Under the pieces are notes generated by a model, which was not told where the DNA came from, ran no database searches, and worked only from the letters and a program-made list of their open reading frames with translations. Source: Deltaproteobacteria bacterium (GTDB lineage: Bacteria; Myxococcota_A; UBA9160; UBA4427). Taken from it: a stretch of 64,000 bases of DNA. The position numbers and the translations under genes are program-made. Shown here in pieces: positions 26,601 to 35,800 of the stretch (positions are counted from its first letter, which is position 1; each line of letters starts with the position of its first letter). The DNA is taken from assembly GCA_029261855.1 (NCBI GenBank), contig JAJDAN010000056.1:1-64000 (forward strand), read 5' to 3'.

Positions 26601-27092
26601 AACTCGGCCGGCTTTTCTCCGGGCGGCGTGTTCCTCCTCGAGCTCTCCGTCTTCCACAACAGCATCCTGGCAGGCAATCTCGCCGGGGGAATCCCGGACG
26701 AGTGCTCGTTCAGCACCCATGCCATCACGTCCTTCGGTTACAACGTGACGAGCACCGCCAGCGGGGATTGCAACCTGACGCATGTCGCGGACCAGACCGA
26801 GACCGATCCGATGCTCGAGCCTTTCGCCTACAACGGGGGCCCGACCGTCACGCATCTCCCGGCCGTCGGAAGCCCGGTAATCGACGCGGGCGACCCCTTC
26901 GACTGTCCGCCCTTCGACCAACGCGGTCTACCCAGGCCTGCAGACGGTGACCAGAACGGCAGCGTCGTCTGCGATGTCGGTGCCACCGAGGTGCCCGAAC
27001 CGAGCGTCGTCGCGGGCCTGCTCGCCGGATGCCTGGCACTGACCCTGCTGGCAAAGCGTCGAGCGCATCGTACGACCCGCGACCGGTCGTAG
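23679..27092 (+). CDS. Fused double PEP-CTERM protein: N-terminal exoprotein joined to a CSLREA beta-helix protein
   Basis: A 1137-residue open frame that reads like two exported proteins in tandem. Part 1: signal peptide (1-27), a GATase-like alpha/beta region, and a complete PEP-CTERM tail at 212-235 (VPEPGTGLLCLLGLAIAWRF). Directly after it, residues about 236-253 read as a second signal peptide (RSRTALLALVLVSLIPGASRA). Part 2: two CSLREA domains (TCTLREAIRSAN at about 271, TCTLRAAIQQAN at about 748), each followed by right-handed parallel beta-helix repeats, then a second PEP-CTERM tail at 1105-1130 (VPEPSVVAGLLAGCLALTLL). There is no stop or ATG/GTG/TTG start at the junction. PEP-CTERM tails are sorted and cleaved by exosortase in EPS-producing bacteria, so an internal one is odd. 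AGGAG precedes the ATG. Confidence 0.82.
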   Translation: MKQSTCALTRPALLLLAVVLSSPLRAEAGMITVVADVSAQHNYSFFDAVLGSQTQVVFSRGAVQQPTLRTHWDELPGVSAIESSAVLTTSFLSAVDLLVVTHNFSEPLTYTASEIDAVGQFVTNGGAVLLIAEFNTIFWNPNIYNDFLIGIGSEIRYNDVRSTALEILPPQDTPLTAGLDDFHTSAYNTLSGGIAAYVGALGTAVAYEGYVVPEPGTGLLCLLGLAIAWRFGRSRTALLALVLVSLIPGASRAAVITATDFVDDNNDTNGTCTLREAIRSANDNVSVDACIAGSAVVTDRVNVLPGTHIVDLASGNDEDDAVTGDLDILEEVWIRGSSAEFSIIDGTAGGPTDRLFQVHENAGEVIFEKLALRGGNAADASQLGGVLWNVDSSTNSVQLFEVELSGGTARIGGGILNQTRFSIFRSRIFGNQTTVDLGNPGNHGGGIASAGLNAQLYIADSEVSGNQAEEDGAGIWAGPVGSLDLLRSRVTGNVGGGDGGGLYVESDTFEIDYTEFSNNDTARGGGVYMATAGEVQHSAFFGNEATSSGGGVHDAIGGFVRFSTLSDNTAPTGAGVYADSAQTLLDSNTIAGNNGHGVFNQSGVFFENVVIAQNSGGNCSGSAPAFGAFNLEDTNTCGFVSGVDMPNFPNTDPMLGPLQDNGGPTPTMALLPGSPAIDVVTSELRMNCEQMPDQRGHPRGRPRTDVGGNDVFLCDIGAYEVTTPFVVDDLTDAVDDDLADDLCLTLGQTCTLRAAIQQANVIPGMNEIELGAGTHLLSIVGADEDNAATGDLDLDTPVSIRGAGTGSTIVNGGGLDRVFDVGAPDHTATNAPELTRIEDLSITGGDAGLDNGGAITTRRSLRVERAFLYGNDARRGSAISSVSTGAFFSGEPFPVEVVDTTVTFNSGALPLFLGDAWITGSSVVDNTATIATNGGAGEFGNLYLHNSTISRNDADATGAFFASRAIIDSSTIYDNSAGFSPGGVFLLELSVFHNSILAGNLAGGIPDECSFSTHAITSFGYNVTSTASGDCNLTHVADQTETDPMLEPFAYNGGPTVTHLPAVGSPVIDAGDPFDCPPFDQRGLPRPADGDQNGSVVCDVGATEVPEPSVVAGLLAGCLALTLLAKRRAHRTTRDRS

Positions 27093-27120
27093 TTTCCCGT
27101 CGCCGACAGCCTGCCGTCGA

Positions 27121-27792
27121 TCATCGGCATGTAATGGGGTCGTCGCAGGGGTCTTCGGAGGGGCTCGTCTCCAGGGACTCGAGAAGCTCTCGTCCGCACT
27201 CCGCGTCAGCGACGCAGATCGCGACGATCACGAGCGAAAGCGCCGTGAGGTCGGCCACCACCGTCGCCGGCATCGCCACGGCCAGCATCACCACGTTCGG
27301 GGGGCTGTCGATGGTCGCCCGAGCGAGCCTCCCCTCGATGTTCTCGGCGGCGAGGGACAGGTCCTCGGCGTAGGTCGAGAACAGGATGGAGACCGTGCAA
27401 TCTTCACCGGGGACACCGCCAAGGTCGGGATATGCGCCATCGCCGCTGTCCAGGACCGTCCGCAGGCTGAGGTCATATCGAACCCCCGGCTCGAGGACCC
27501 TCACCCCTTCCGTCGTTCGCGTCCGGACCTTCACGGACTCACACGAATCCAGCTCGGGGTCGAGTCGGACCTTGGTCTTCTTGTCAACAACACCCCGGTA
27601 TCGCGTGCCGATGCGCATGCGGATGGTGTCCGGGGACGCTCTCTCGACCCGGATCCACGCGCTCTCGATCGGCGCATGGTCGTACTTGTCGTAGACCCAC
27701 TTCGTCAGGCAGCCCGGAACCGACAGGCAGACCGCGAGCGCGAGAGCCAGCGCGAGTACTTTGTGCGTTCTGCCCCGCCCAGGATCCAACAT
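27121..27792 (-). CDS. Lipoprotein of unknown function
   Basis: A 223-residue lipoprotein. I take the ATG at 27792: GGGAGG lies just upstream and the signal peptide starts there (HKVLALALALAVCLSVPGC), with Cys about 30 as lipidation site; longer readings add a non-conserved tail. The mature part is beta-rich and acidic, then a hydrophobic stretch near residues 180-200 (VADLTALSLVIVAICVA) may be a membrane helix. The tail is LLESLETSPSEDPCDDPITCR. A frameshifted relative of this tail lies at 55403. It is divergent from the MltD-like gene, across a 295-nt region in which I see no further gene. Confidence 0.7.
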   Translation of the reverse strand: MLDPGRGRTHKVLALALALAVCLSVPGCLTKWVYDKYDHAPIESAWIRVERASPDTIRMRIGTRYRGVVDKKTKVRLDPELDSCESVKVRTRTTEGVRVLEPGVRYDLSLRTVLDSGDGAYPDLGGVPGEDCTVSILFSTYAEDLSLAAENIEGRLARATIDSPPNVVMLAVAMPATVVADLTALSLVIVAICVADAECGRELLESLETSPSEDPCDDPITCR

Positions 27793-28087
27793 CGGAGCCT
27801 CCCGGCTTTCCAGATTTGCACGGCCGGACTCGGAAGTCATTGAAAACAGGCGGGAAGACCGGCCTGAGGCTGGGCCGAGCGCCCGGCGCGGCACGCGGGG
27901 CTTGAGCCCGGGGCCCAACGGACCGACCAGAGAGGTAGCTGCGGCGCAGCGATACGCAGCGTCGAACCCAGTGCGAAAATTCCAGAAGGGCTGGACCACG
28001 CCGGGGGGTGGAACCCACGTCGCGTGCCGGTCCTCGAACTATCCGGTGGTGTGCCAGGTGCGGCCACGATCGTAGTAGGATGGACGC

Positions 28088-29836
28088 GTGAGATCTGATC
28101 GGGGGGTTGCTGTCTTGAAGTCGGTCCTGAAGAGCCACGAGCGATCGTTTGCCGCGCTTGCCGCGCAGGCACTGCTGGTTCCGGTGCTGGTGCTGGCGGG
28201 GTGTGCGGCGGGACCCCAGACAGCGGGGCCGACTCACGGGCTCGCTGACCCCGGCGATGGGTCCGCGGTCGACGCCGATGCGCACGCAATCGTCGGGCCT
28301 GGCGAAATGGACCCGGCACTCCTCGTCGCCGAGGCGCTGGAAGCGTGCGAATCTGCGCAGTCGCTCTGGCAGCAGGGAGACATCGAAGCCGCGCTCGGCA
28401 CTCTAGACGTGGCCTACGAGCTGCTGCTGCAGATCCCGGACGACCCGAGCGTGATGCAGCAGAAGGACGATCTGCGCCACCTCATTTCGCGCCGCGTCGT
28501 CGAGATCTACGGCTCGCGGCTGACCTCCGCCGCCGAGCTCAACTCACCGATCCCCCTCGAGATCAACGCGCACGTCGAGCGCGAGATCGCGAGATTCAGC
28601 GGCCCGGAACGACAGTTCTTCATCGACTCGTACCGGCGGTCGGGACAGTACCGTCCGATGATCGTGCGCAGGTTGCGCGAGGCGGGGCTCCCGGAGGAGC
28701 TGAGCTGGCTCCCGCTGGTGGAGAGCGGCTTCAAGACGGGTGCACTGTCCTCGGCGCGAGCGCTGGGCATGTGGCAGTTCATCTCGTCGACGGGTTCGCG
28801 CTACGGCCTCGACCGCAGCCACTGGATCGACGAGCGCATGGACCCGGAAAAGTCGACTGGCGCGGCCATCGCCTACCTCACGGATCTTCACGGCTTGTTC
28901 GGCGACTGGACGATGGCGCTGGCGAGCTACAACTGCGGCGAGAACCGGGTCATGCGCTTGATCCGCCGCCAGAAGAACGGCTACCTGGATCGCTTCTGGG
29001 ACCTCTACGGTGAGCTTCCGAGGGAGACGGCGCGCTACGTGCCCCGCTTCATGGCGACTCTGCTGATCGTGAGCGATCCAGAAAAGTACGGCTTCGAGCT
29101 GCCGGATCCGCTGCCGCCGGTCGCCTACGAGACGGTCCCCATTGGCCGACACGTGCGCCTGGCCGACCTGGACGCCGCCCTCAGCCTGGAACCGAAGACG
29201 ATCGCCGCGCTGAACCCCGAGCTGCGTCGCGGGACCACCCCCGCCGAGACCTATACGCTCCGGGTTCCCCAGACGGTGACTCCGACCTTCGACGCAACGC
29301 TCGCCGCACTGCCGGCCTACGTCCCTCCGCCCGAGCTCAGCTACGCGCGCCACCGCGTCCGGCCCGGCGAGACACTTTCCACCATCGCGCGCCGCTACCG
29401 AACCTCGGTCAACGCGATCGTGAAGGCCAACCGCCTGCGCAGCCGCCACCGCATCTCCATCGGCCAGCGCCTGAAGATCCCCCAGCGCGGCGGCGGAACC
29501 CCCGCGGTCTCCGCCAACCGCGCTCCGGCGGCGTCCCAGAGGCACACCGTCCGCCAGGGCGACAGCCTGTGGAGCCTGGCATCGCACTACGGCACCACCG
29601 TCGACCGCATCAAGGCCGACAACGGGCTCCGCGGAGACCAGCTCGCCGTCGGACAGAGGCTTCTGATCGAGACCGGGGTCCGCGCCGGATCGCGCAGCTA
29701 CACCGTGCGCCGAGGCGACACGATCGACCGGATCGCGAAGGCGCAGAACGTTCCGATCGATCAGGTCCTGCTCGCCAACGGCCTATCGCGTTCGAGCACC
29801 ATCTATCCCGGGCAGGTCATCCACTTCCCGGACTGA
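28088..29836 (+). CDS. mltD: MltD-like membrane-bound lytic transglycosylase with three LysM domains
   Basis: A 582-residue lipoprotein that cleaves the MurNAc-GlcNAc bond of peptidoglycan, leaving 1,6-anhydro ends. The lipobox is LVLAGC (Cys at about 39). A helical N-terminal region is followed by the SLT domain (about 190-330), with catalytic Glu in LPLVESGF, then SARALGMWQFISSTG, MALASYNCGENRV and PRFMATLLI. After a linker there are three LysM domains near 420-465, 480-525 and 535-582 (HRVRPGETLSTIARRY, HTVRQGDSLWSLASHY, YTVRRGDTIDRIAKAQ). The start is GTG at 28088; a TTG at 28115 is an alternative. The last 72 nt are duplicated at 55571-55642 with one mismatch. It converges on the giant gene with a 22-nt gap. 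Confidence 0.92.
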   Translation: MRSDRGVAVLKSVLKSHERSFAALAAQALLVPVLVLAGCAAGPQTAGPTHGLADPGDGSAVDADAHAIVGPGEMDPALLVAEALEACESAQSLWQQGDIEAALGTLDVAYELLLQIPDDPSVMQQKDDLRHLISRRVVEIYGSRLTSAAELNSPIPLEINAHVEREIARFSGPERQFFIDSYRRSGQYRPMIVRRLREAGLPEELSWLPLVESGFKTGALSSARALGMWQFISSTGSRYGLDRSHWIDERMDPEKSTGAAIAYLTDLHGLFGDWTMALASYNCGENRVMRLIRRQKNGYLDRFWDLYGELPRETARYVPRFMATLLIVSDPEKYGFELPDPLPPVAYETVPIGRHVRLADLDAALSLEPKTIAALNPELRRGTTPAETYTLRVPQTVTPTFDATLAALPAYVPPPELSYARHRVRPGETLSTIARRYRTSVNAIVKANRLRSRHRISIGQRLKIPQRGGGTPAVSANRAPAASQRHTVRQGDSLWSLASHYGTTVDRIKADNGLRGDQLAVGQRLLIETGVRAGSRSYTVRRGDTIDRIAKAQNVPIDQVLLANGLSRSSTIYPGQVIHFPD

Positions 29837-29858
29837 TCGTCGAGACCAGGCGCAAACG

Positions 29859-32800
29859 TCAGAGGGTGAGTTCGATCTCCCGCATCGCGTAGATCTCATC
29901 CTGATCGTCGAGATCGTCTCGGTCGAAGGGCAGCACCCGCGCCGCGTAGTCTGCCGGCAGCGCCTCGAAGCCACCCCAGATCCGCTCTTCGAGTTTCGAG
30001 AGATTCATCATCGCCTCGAAGGATGCGCTGAAGGGAAGCGCGCCCGGATTGCGGATCGGCTCCACCCTCACTGCAGCGGCGGCGCCCCCAAGGCTGCCCT
30101 TGAAGAGCGTGTCGCGTCCGCGACCGCCGTCGAGCTTGTCGCTCCCGGGTCCGCCGTAGATCGCGTCATCGCCGCGGCCACCCTTCAGCTTGTCGTCGTC
30201 CGCGCCCCCGTCGATGAAGTCCGAGCCGCCCTGTCCCTCGATCCGATCGTCGCCTGCGCCGCCCCTCAGGATGTTCGCGCGATCGTTGCCCGCGATGGAA
30301 TCGTCGAAGCGGCTTCCAACCACGGCCTCGAAGGCCTGACCGGACGAGAGGGAGAGTTCCAGTTCCGGCAGCTTGGTATTGCCGATGTGCCCGAACTGCT
30401 GGGTCCCGGCCTCGGAAAGCTTCAAGGTGATCCGAGAATCGAAGCCGCTGAAGTCGAGGGTGTCGAGCGCGTCGTTCGGCACACCGCTGCGACCGTCCGT
30501 TTCCTCGATCCGGTCGTGTCCCAGACGCCCGCCGTTGAACGAGTAGGTGTCGTTGCCGGCCTGGCCCCACAGCCAATCGTCGTCAGCACCGCCGTCGAGG
30601 ATGTCCGCGCCTCCCCGGCCACCGTCCACTGTCGGCGTCGCGTTCCGTCCTTCGAAGCGCAGCAGCGACCCGCCGTCGCCCAACAACACGTCGCTGCCGG
30701 CGCCACCGCGGAGCACGTCGGCGTCATTTCCGCCCAGCAGGAAGTCGGACCCGGCGCCACCCGACAAGGTGTCGCGCGCGAGACCGAGCAGGCCGGGGTC
30801 GCTTTCCGCGAAGAGCTGCTGGACGATGCCGTTCAGCAGGTAGACACGCGCCTGGTCTCCGATCACGATGTCGTCGTCGTGGTCGCCCCCGATCACGACC
30901 ACGTCCTTGTCGGAACCGCCGACCACTTGCAGGCCGGAAAGAACAGGGGCCGGGACCGAATCGCCGCTGCCGACGGTGATCGTCAGCTCGTCGGCGCTGA
31001 GACCCCGGAACATCACGTAGTTGCCCGCCGCCGCGGTCGCCGGGTCGAGCGAGCTGCCATCGACGAACTCACCCGCGAAGGTGTTGCCCGCCGGGTCCGC
31101 GAGATAGAGAGTGGTACTCCCGTCGCTGATCTGCCGGACGACGCCCTGGCCAAGCGCTTCGGCCCCATCGAGATAGACGTAGACGTCGTAGCTTGCGAAG
31201 TGGGTCGAGAGACCCGAAAGGCCGACATCCAGCACGTTGCCGACGTCCGCGGTCAGGTAGCCATCGAAGAGCCGCTCGTTGTCGGTGTCGGGATCGATCT
31301 CGGAGTGGCCCGCCGCATCGGCTCGGTCGTTCCCACGGTCGCTGCGGCCCCAGCTGATCTCGACGCCATCCGCGACGCTGCCGTCGTCGAAGCGCAGCTC
31401 GTCCGGAAGACCGCGGCCCCCTCGCGCCTCCGATGAGCCCTCACCCAGGTTGTTCCAGCTGCCGGCGGCAACCGCACCCGCCGTGCCTTCGATCTCGCTG
31501 TCCGGGCTCGTAGCGTTGAAGGCGAAGCTCAGGATCTGGACGTCGCCGTTGGTGATCGCGCCGACACCGGCATCGATCCGGTCGCTGCCAGCGCCGCCGA
31601 TCACCAGGTCCTGGCCGTTGCCGGTGATGATGTCGTCCGACCCGGAGAAGACGGAATCGAGGGTACGAACCTCGCGCACGTCGCCGTCGACCCGGATCAG
31701 CGTGCCGCCGTCACCGAGCACGATGTCGCCGTCCGTAGCCCCATAGGCTTCGTCGCCGAAGCTGGTGATCGTGTCCGCTCCGCCGCCGCCCAGGATCAGG
31801 TCCGCGCCTCCGCCACTGGAAATCAGATCGGCGCCATCTCGACTGCCGAAGAGGCTCTCGAGTCGGTCGATCCGGTGGTGGGTTCCGACGATCTGCAGGC
31901 CGCTGATGGTTGCGCCGTTGCTCGCGGCGCCTTCGATGCGGAGCTTCGCGACGTCTTCGGTCACGCCCCGGAACACCACGTAGTTGCCGCTCGACGCGCC
32001 GGCGCGGGACGTCCCGGCGGCTTCCACGTAGCTGCCCGCGAAGGTGTTGCCCTGCGCGTCGTCCAGGTAGAAGGTGCTGCTTCCGAGGCTCACGCCCTGC
32101 ACCGCGTCGCCCGCGGTCGTGCGGTTGTCACTGGCGTCGAGATAGACGTAGACGTCGTAGCTGCTGTAATAGGCGCCGAGACCCTGCACGTCGACGCCGA
32201 GGGTCGTCCCGGACGGAGCCTGCAAGAATCCGTCGAAGAGGCGCAGGTCGTCGTCGCTGGGGTCGATGCCCTCGTGGGCGCGGCTGCGCGCCGACCGGGT
32301 GTCGCCCTCGAGATCCGCACCCCAGGCCACCTGGACACCGCTCGCGACCCGACCATCGTCGAAGCGCACGACCTCGGCGACCGCGTCGCCGTAGACGCCG
32401 CTGCCGGTGTTTGGGAGGTTGTTCCAGCCCGAGGCGCTCGCGCCCGGGGCGCCGGCTGTGCCGGCGACCGTCGCATCCGCGCTGCGCGCGCCGAAGTTGA
32501 AGCTCAGCGTCGACGCTTCGTCGCCCGCGTCGAAGACGCCGTGGCCACCGAAAGTGATGCGCGCATCGTCACCGATCAGGATCTCGTCCTGGCGGTCAGG
32601 CGCTGCGCTGTCGAGCTGGTCGCTGCCCGGCCCGCCGATCAAGATGTCGTTGCCCAGACCGCCGACCAGGACATCGTCTCGCACCGTGTCTTCGGCGCCC
32701 AGCTCGACGCTGCGCAGGAAGCGCAGCGGCTGGTCGACGCCGTTGGTCTGGTTCGAGGGGATGCCCGTCACGAGGAACTGGCTGCTCGCGTCGGGGACCT

Positions 32801-35800
32801 CGTCCCAGGGCTCGTCGACAGTAATCGTGTCCGCAGTGTTCGCGATGATGGTGCGGGTCTGGGGGAAGCCCGTTCCGTCGGTGATCCGCACGACGAGCCC
32901 TACCAGACCACCGTCTTCGACAGGAAACGCTCCCAGCCCGTCGGTGATCGCCTCGACGACCAGGGTCGTCCCGCTCGACGAATCCGCGGCCGTGCCGCGA
33001 CGGTCGTCCGGGCGATGCCCCAGGCGCGTGACGATGCGGTCGTTGGCATCGAAGAAGTCGACCTGACCGTGATCGCCGAACAGGATGTCGTCGGCGCTCC
33101 CGCCCCAGAGGGTGTCCGCCCCGTCGCCGCCGAACACCACCAGGGGCAGGTCGGAGGCAGTCGCATCGACGAAGTCGTCGTCGCTCTCGACATCCGGGCG
33201 CGTGATGACTCCGCCCACGTCCAGACTGAAGAAGCCGTCACCCGTGGAGACGATCTCGTAGCTGCTCGTCGCACCTGGAATCGCGTCCCACGGCACGCTG
33301 ACCCGGATCTCGTTCTCACTGTTGGTGCCGATCTGGCGCGTCTGCACCAGCGGCTCGTCTCCGTCCTGGGGGGTCGTCACGCGCACGAGGAAGCCGGCGA
33401 GGCTGCCGGGGGCGAACGTGGCCAACGAGTCGTTCAGGGTCCGGATGGCCCCCGCGGTCACGGTGCCGGTCGCGACGACGTCGCCCCCGGCCTGCAGGTC
33501 CACGCGGACGTCGTCGTCGCCGAGGCCGGTATAGACAAGGGTCACCGTCCGGTAGCTCTCGTCGGCGTCCCTCGTGGCCGGGTCATCGTCCCGGGTCTGG
33601 GTGTCCTCGACGATCAGCCGGTCGTCGCCGCTCCCCAGGAAGAGCGTGGTGTTCTCGAGGTCGAGGTAGGTGATGCCCCCGGCGATGACGCTGCCACGCT
33701 GCGCGAGGTCCGGGCCCGTACCGAGGCCGCGAATGTGGAAGACCTCCTGCACCCGGCCCTCGCCGCTGAACTCGAAGCTGCCGTCTAGGCGTCCGAAGTC
33801 GTCGGCGACGCTCTCGCTGTTGAAGACCCGCAGCAGGTCGACCCGCGTCGTCTCGTCGACGAGCAGGTTCGGGTTCGTGGTGGAGACCGCGTACTCGAGG
33901 CCGGGATCGGCGACGACGTCCGGAATCACGGTCCAGGCTTCTTCGAGCAGGAGAACGACGGTGCCGTCGCCCTGCCGCTCGAAGCCGATGACCTGGCGTG
34001 CCTCGCCGAAGGCACCGCCCGCGAGGCCCCGGGTGATCTCGAGCGTCGCCGTCGCGAGGTCCTCGAACCCGAGTGTGGCCAGCGCCTCCGGGCCAACCGC
34101 CAGGCTGAAGAGCGGATCGAAGCCCGCCGGCAGCGCCAGGACGACGCCCGTCGAGTCCTTGAGGTTGGTCTCGCCGGGCAATCGCAGCGGGTCGATGTCG
34201 AGCCCCGACGTCGAGCCCGAGCCACCTTCGCCCTCGATGCGCAGGGGGCCCTTGATCTTGTTGATGATGTTCGCGATCGGCGCGAATTCCTTGGTGTCGC
34301 CGCCGTCGATCTGGTGATCGTCGATGCCCTGCACCGTGACGACCTGGGGCGTCGACCAGTCGTCCGGAGTGAAGACCAGGGTGAGACTGCCGTCGGGATT
34401 GGCCGTGTATCCCTGGCTCGAGACGCTGACCTGGACGTTCGGAAGGAAGGTCGCGCCCGTCACCTGGACGTCCGTGACCGGACCGATGTCCGTCAGTGTG
34501 CTCTCGACGAGATCCAGGGTCCGGCCGTCGTCCGAGACGTCCTCGACGACATAGACGCCGTCGTTGGCGCCGGCCCCGGTGACCGTGATGGTCTCCCCGT
34601 CGCGGAAGCCTTCGGCCCGCCAGTCGCCGTTGTTTCGCGTGATGGTGTCTGCCTCGAAGCGAAGCTCAGCCGCGCCAGAGATGTTCGGGAACGCGTTCTG
34701 GGGGTGGACGATGACGTCGCCGCGAGTCGTGCGCGTACCCTCGGGATGGATGGTGACGCGCACGTCTTCCGTGGGCCGGTGCGTGAGCACCACCGTGTAG
34801 GAATCGTCGGTTGCATCCGCTTCGTCGTTCTCGCTGACGTTCGTCGAGCCACCGGTCTCTTCGATCAGCACGCCGGGGACTTCGTCGTCGCCGATGTCCA
34901 CCGCCAGGCGATCGGCGTCGACGGGTCGGGCACCGCCGACGACCAGCGGCACTTCGTAATTCGCGCCGCCGCCGCTCACCGTGTGCGTGATGAAGCCGCT
35001 GTGGAAGCCTTCGCGGTCGAGGTCGTCGATGGCGATGACGGCGATGGTCTGCGGCTGATACCAGTCGTCGGCGCTGAAGGTGAGCTCGGAGGGCGCCGTC
35101 AGGTCGGGTACGACCCCGACGACCGCTGTCGTCGTCGATCCGTTCACGAGCGGGTGCTCGCCCGTCAGCTGCAGTGAGCTGTCCGAGACGCTGGCCACCA
35201 CGTAGGTCCCGTCGTTGGCCCCGGAGCCCACCACGAAGATGGTCTGCCCAGGCGCGAAGCCCTCGTCGAGGAAGCTCCCGCCGGCGCGCGAGATGAACGA
35301 CTCGGGCGCGTCTCCTCCTTCCTGCTCGAAGAATATGGTCTCGGCCCGCGCCAGGGTCATCGGGACGAAGACGAGCTCGTCGGCGGCTCCCTCCACGGTG
35401 ATCTCGTCGAGCGAGATCGTCAGGTCTTCGAGCGGAGCGACCGACAGCCGTACGTCGTAGGTGTCGACCGCGCCTCCGAACAGCGCCGTCCCCGGGACGA
35501 ACTGGGCCCCCTCGAAGACGGTCGTCCCCTCGCCACTCTGCTGGATGATCACCGACCCACGCTCGTCGTCTTCGATGCGCACCGGGACGATGGGCGTGGC
35601 GAGCAGGTGGTAGCGGCGAATCTCGAAGCGCGTGTCCGCGGTGATCTCGCCGCGGAACTCGTCGCGGACGGTGATCGTGTTCTCGGTGTTCGAGAGGATC
35701 AACGCTTCCTGGCCGATGCCACTGCCGCGGATCAGACGGATGGTCGCGCCCTTGAGGCCCTCGCCCTCGGTCGGCAGTTGCTCGTCGACCGCGAAGGTGA

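Noticed and set aside
23679..27092. Splitting the fused PEP-CTERM protein into two genes
   Set aside because: There is no stop codon between the parts and no ATG, GTG or TTG at the second signal peptide, so two separate coding regions cannot be supported from this sequence. The oddity is reported as a finding instead.
28076..28088. A TAGGAT box 7 nt before the GTG of the MltD-like gene, suggesting a second leaderless promoter
   Set aside because: No acceptable -35 box lies 16-18 nt upstream, and the start codon itself is uncertain.
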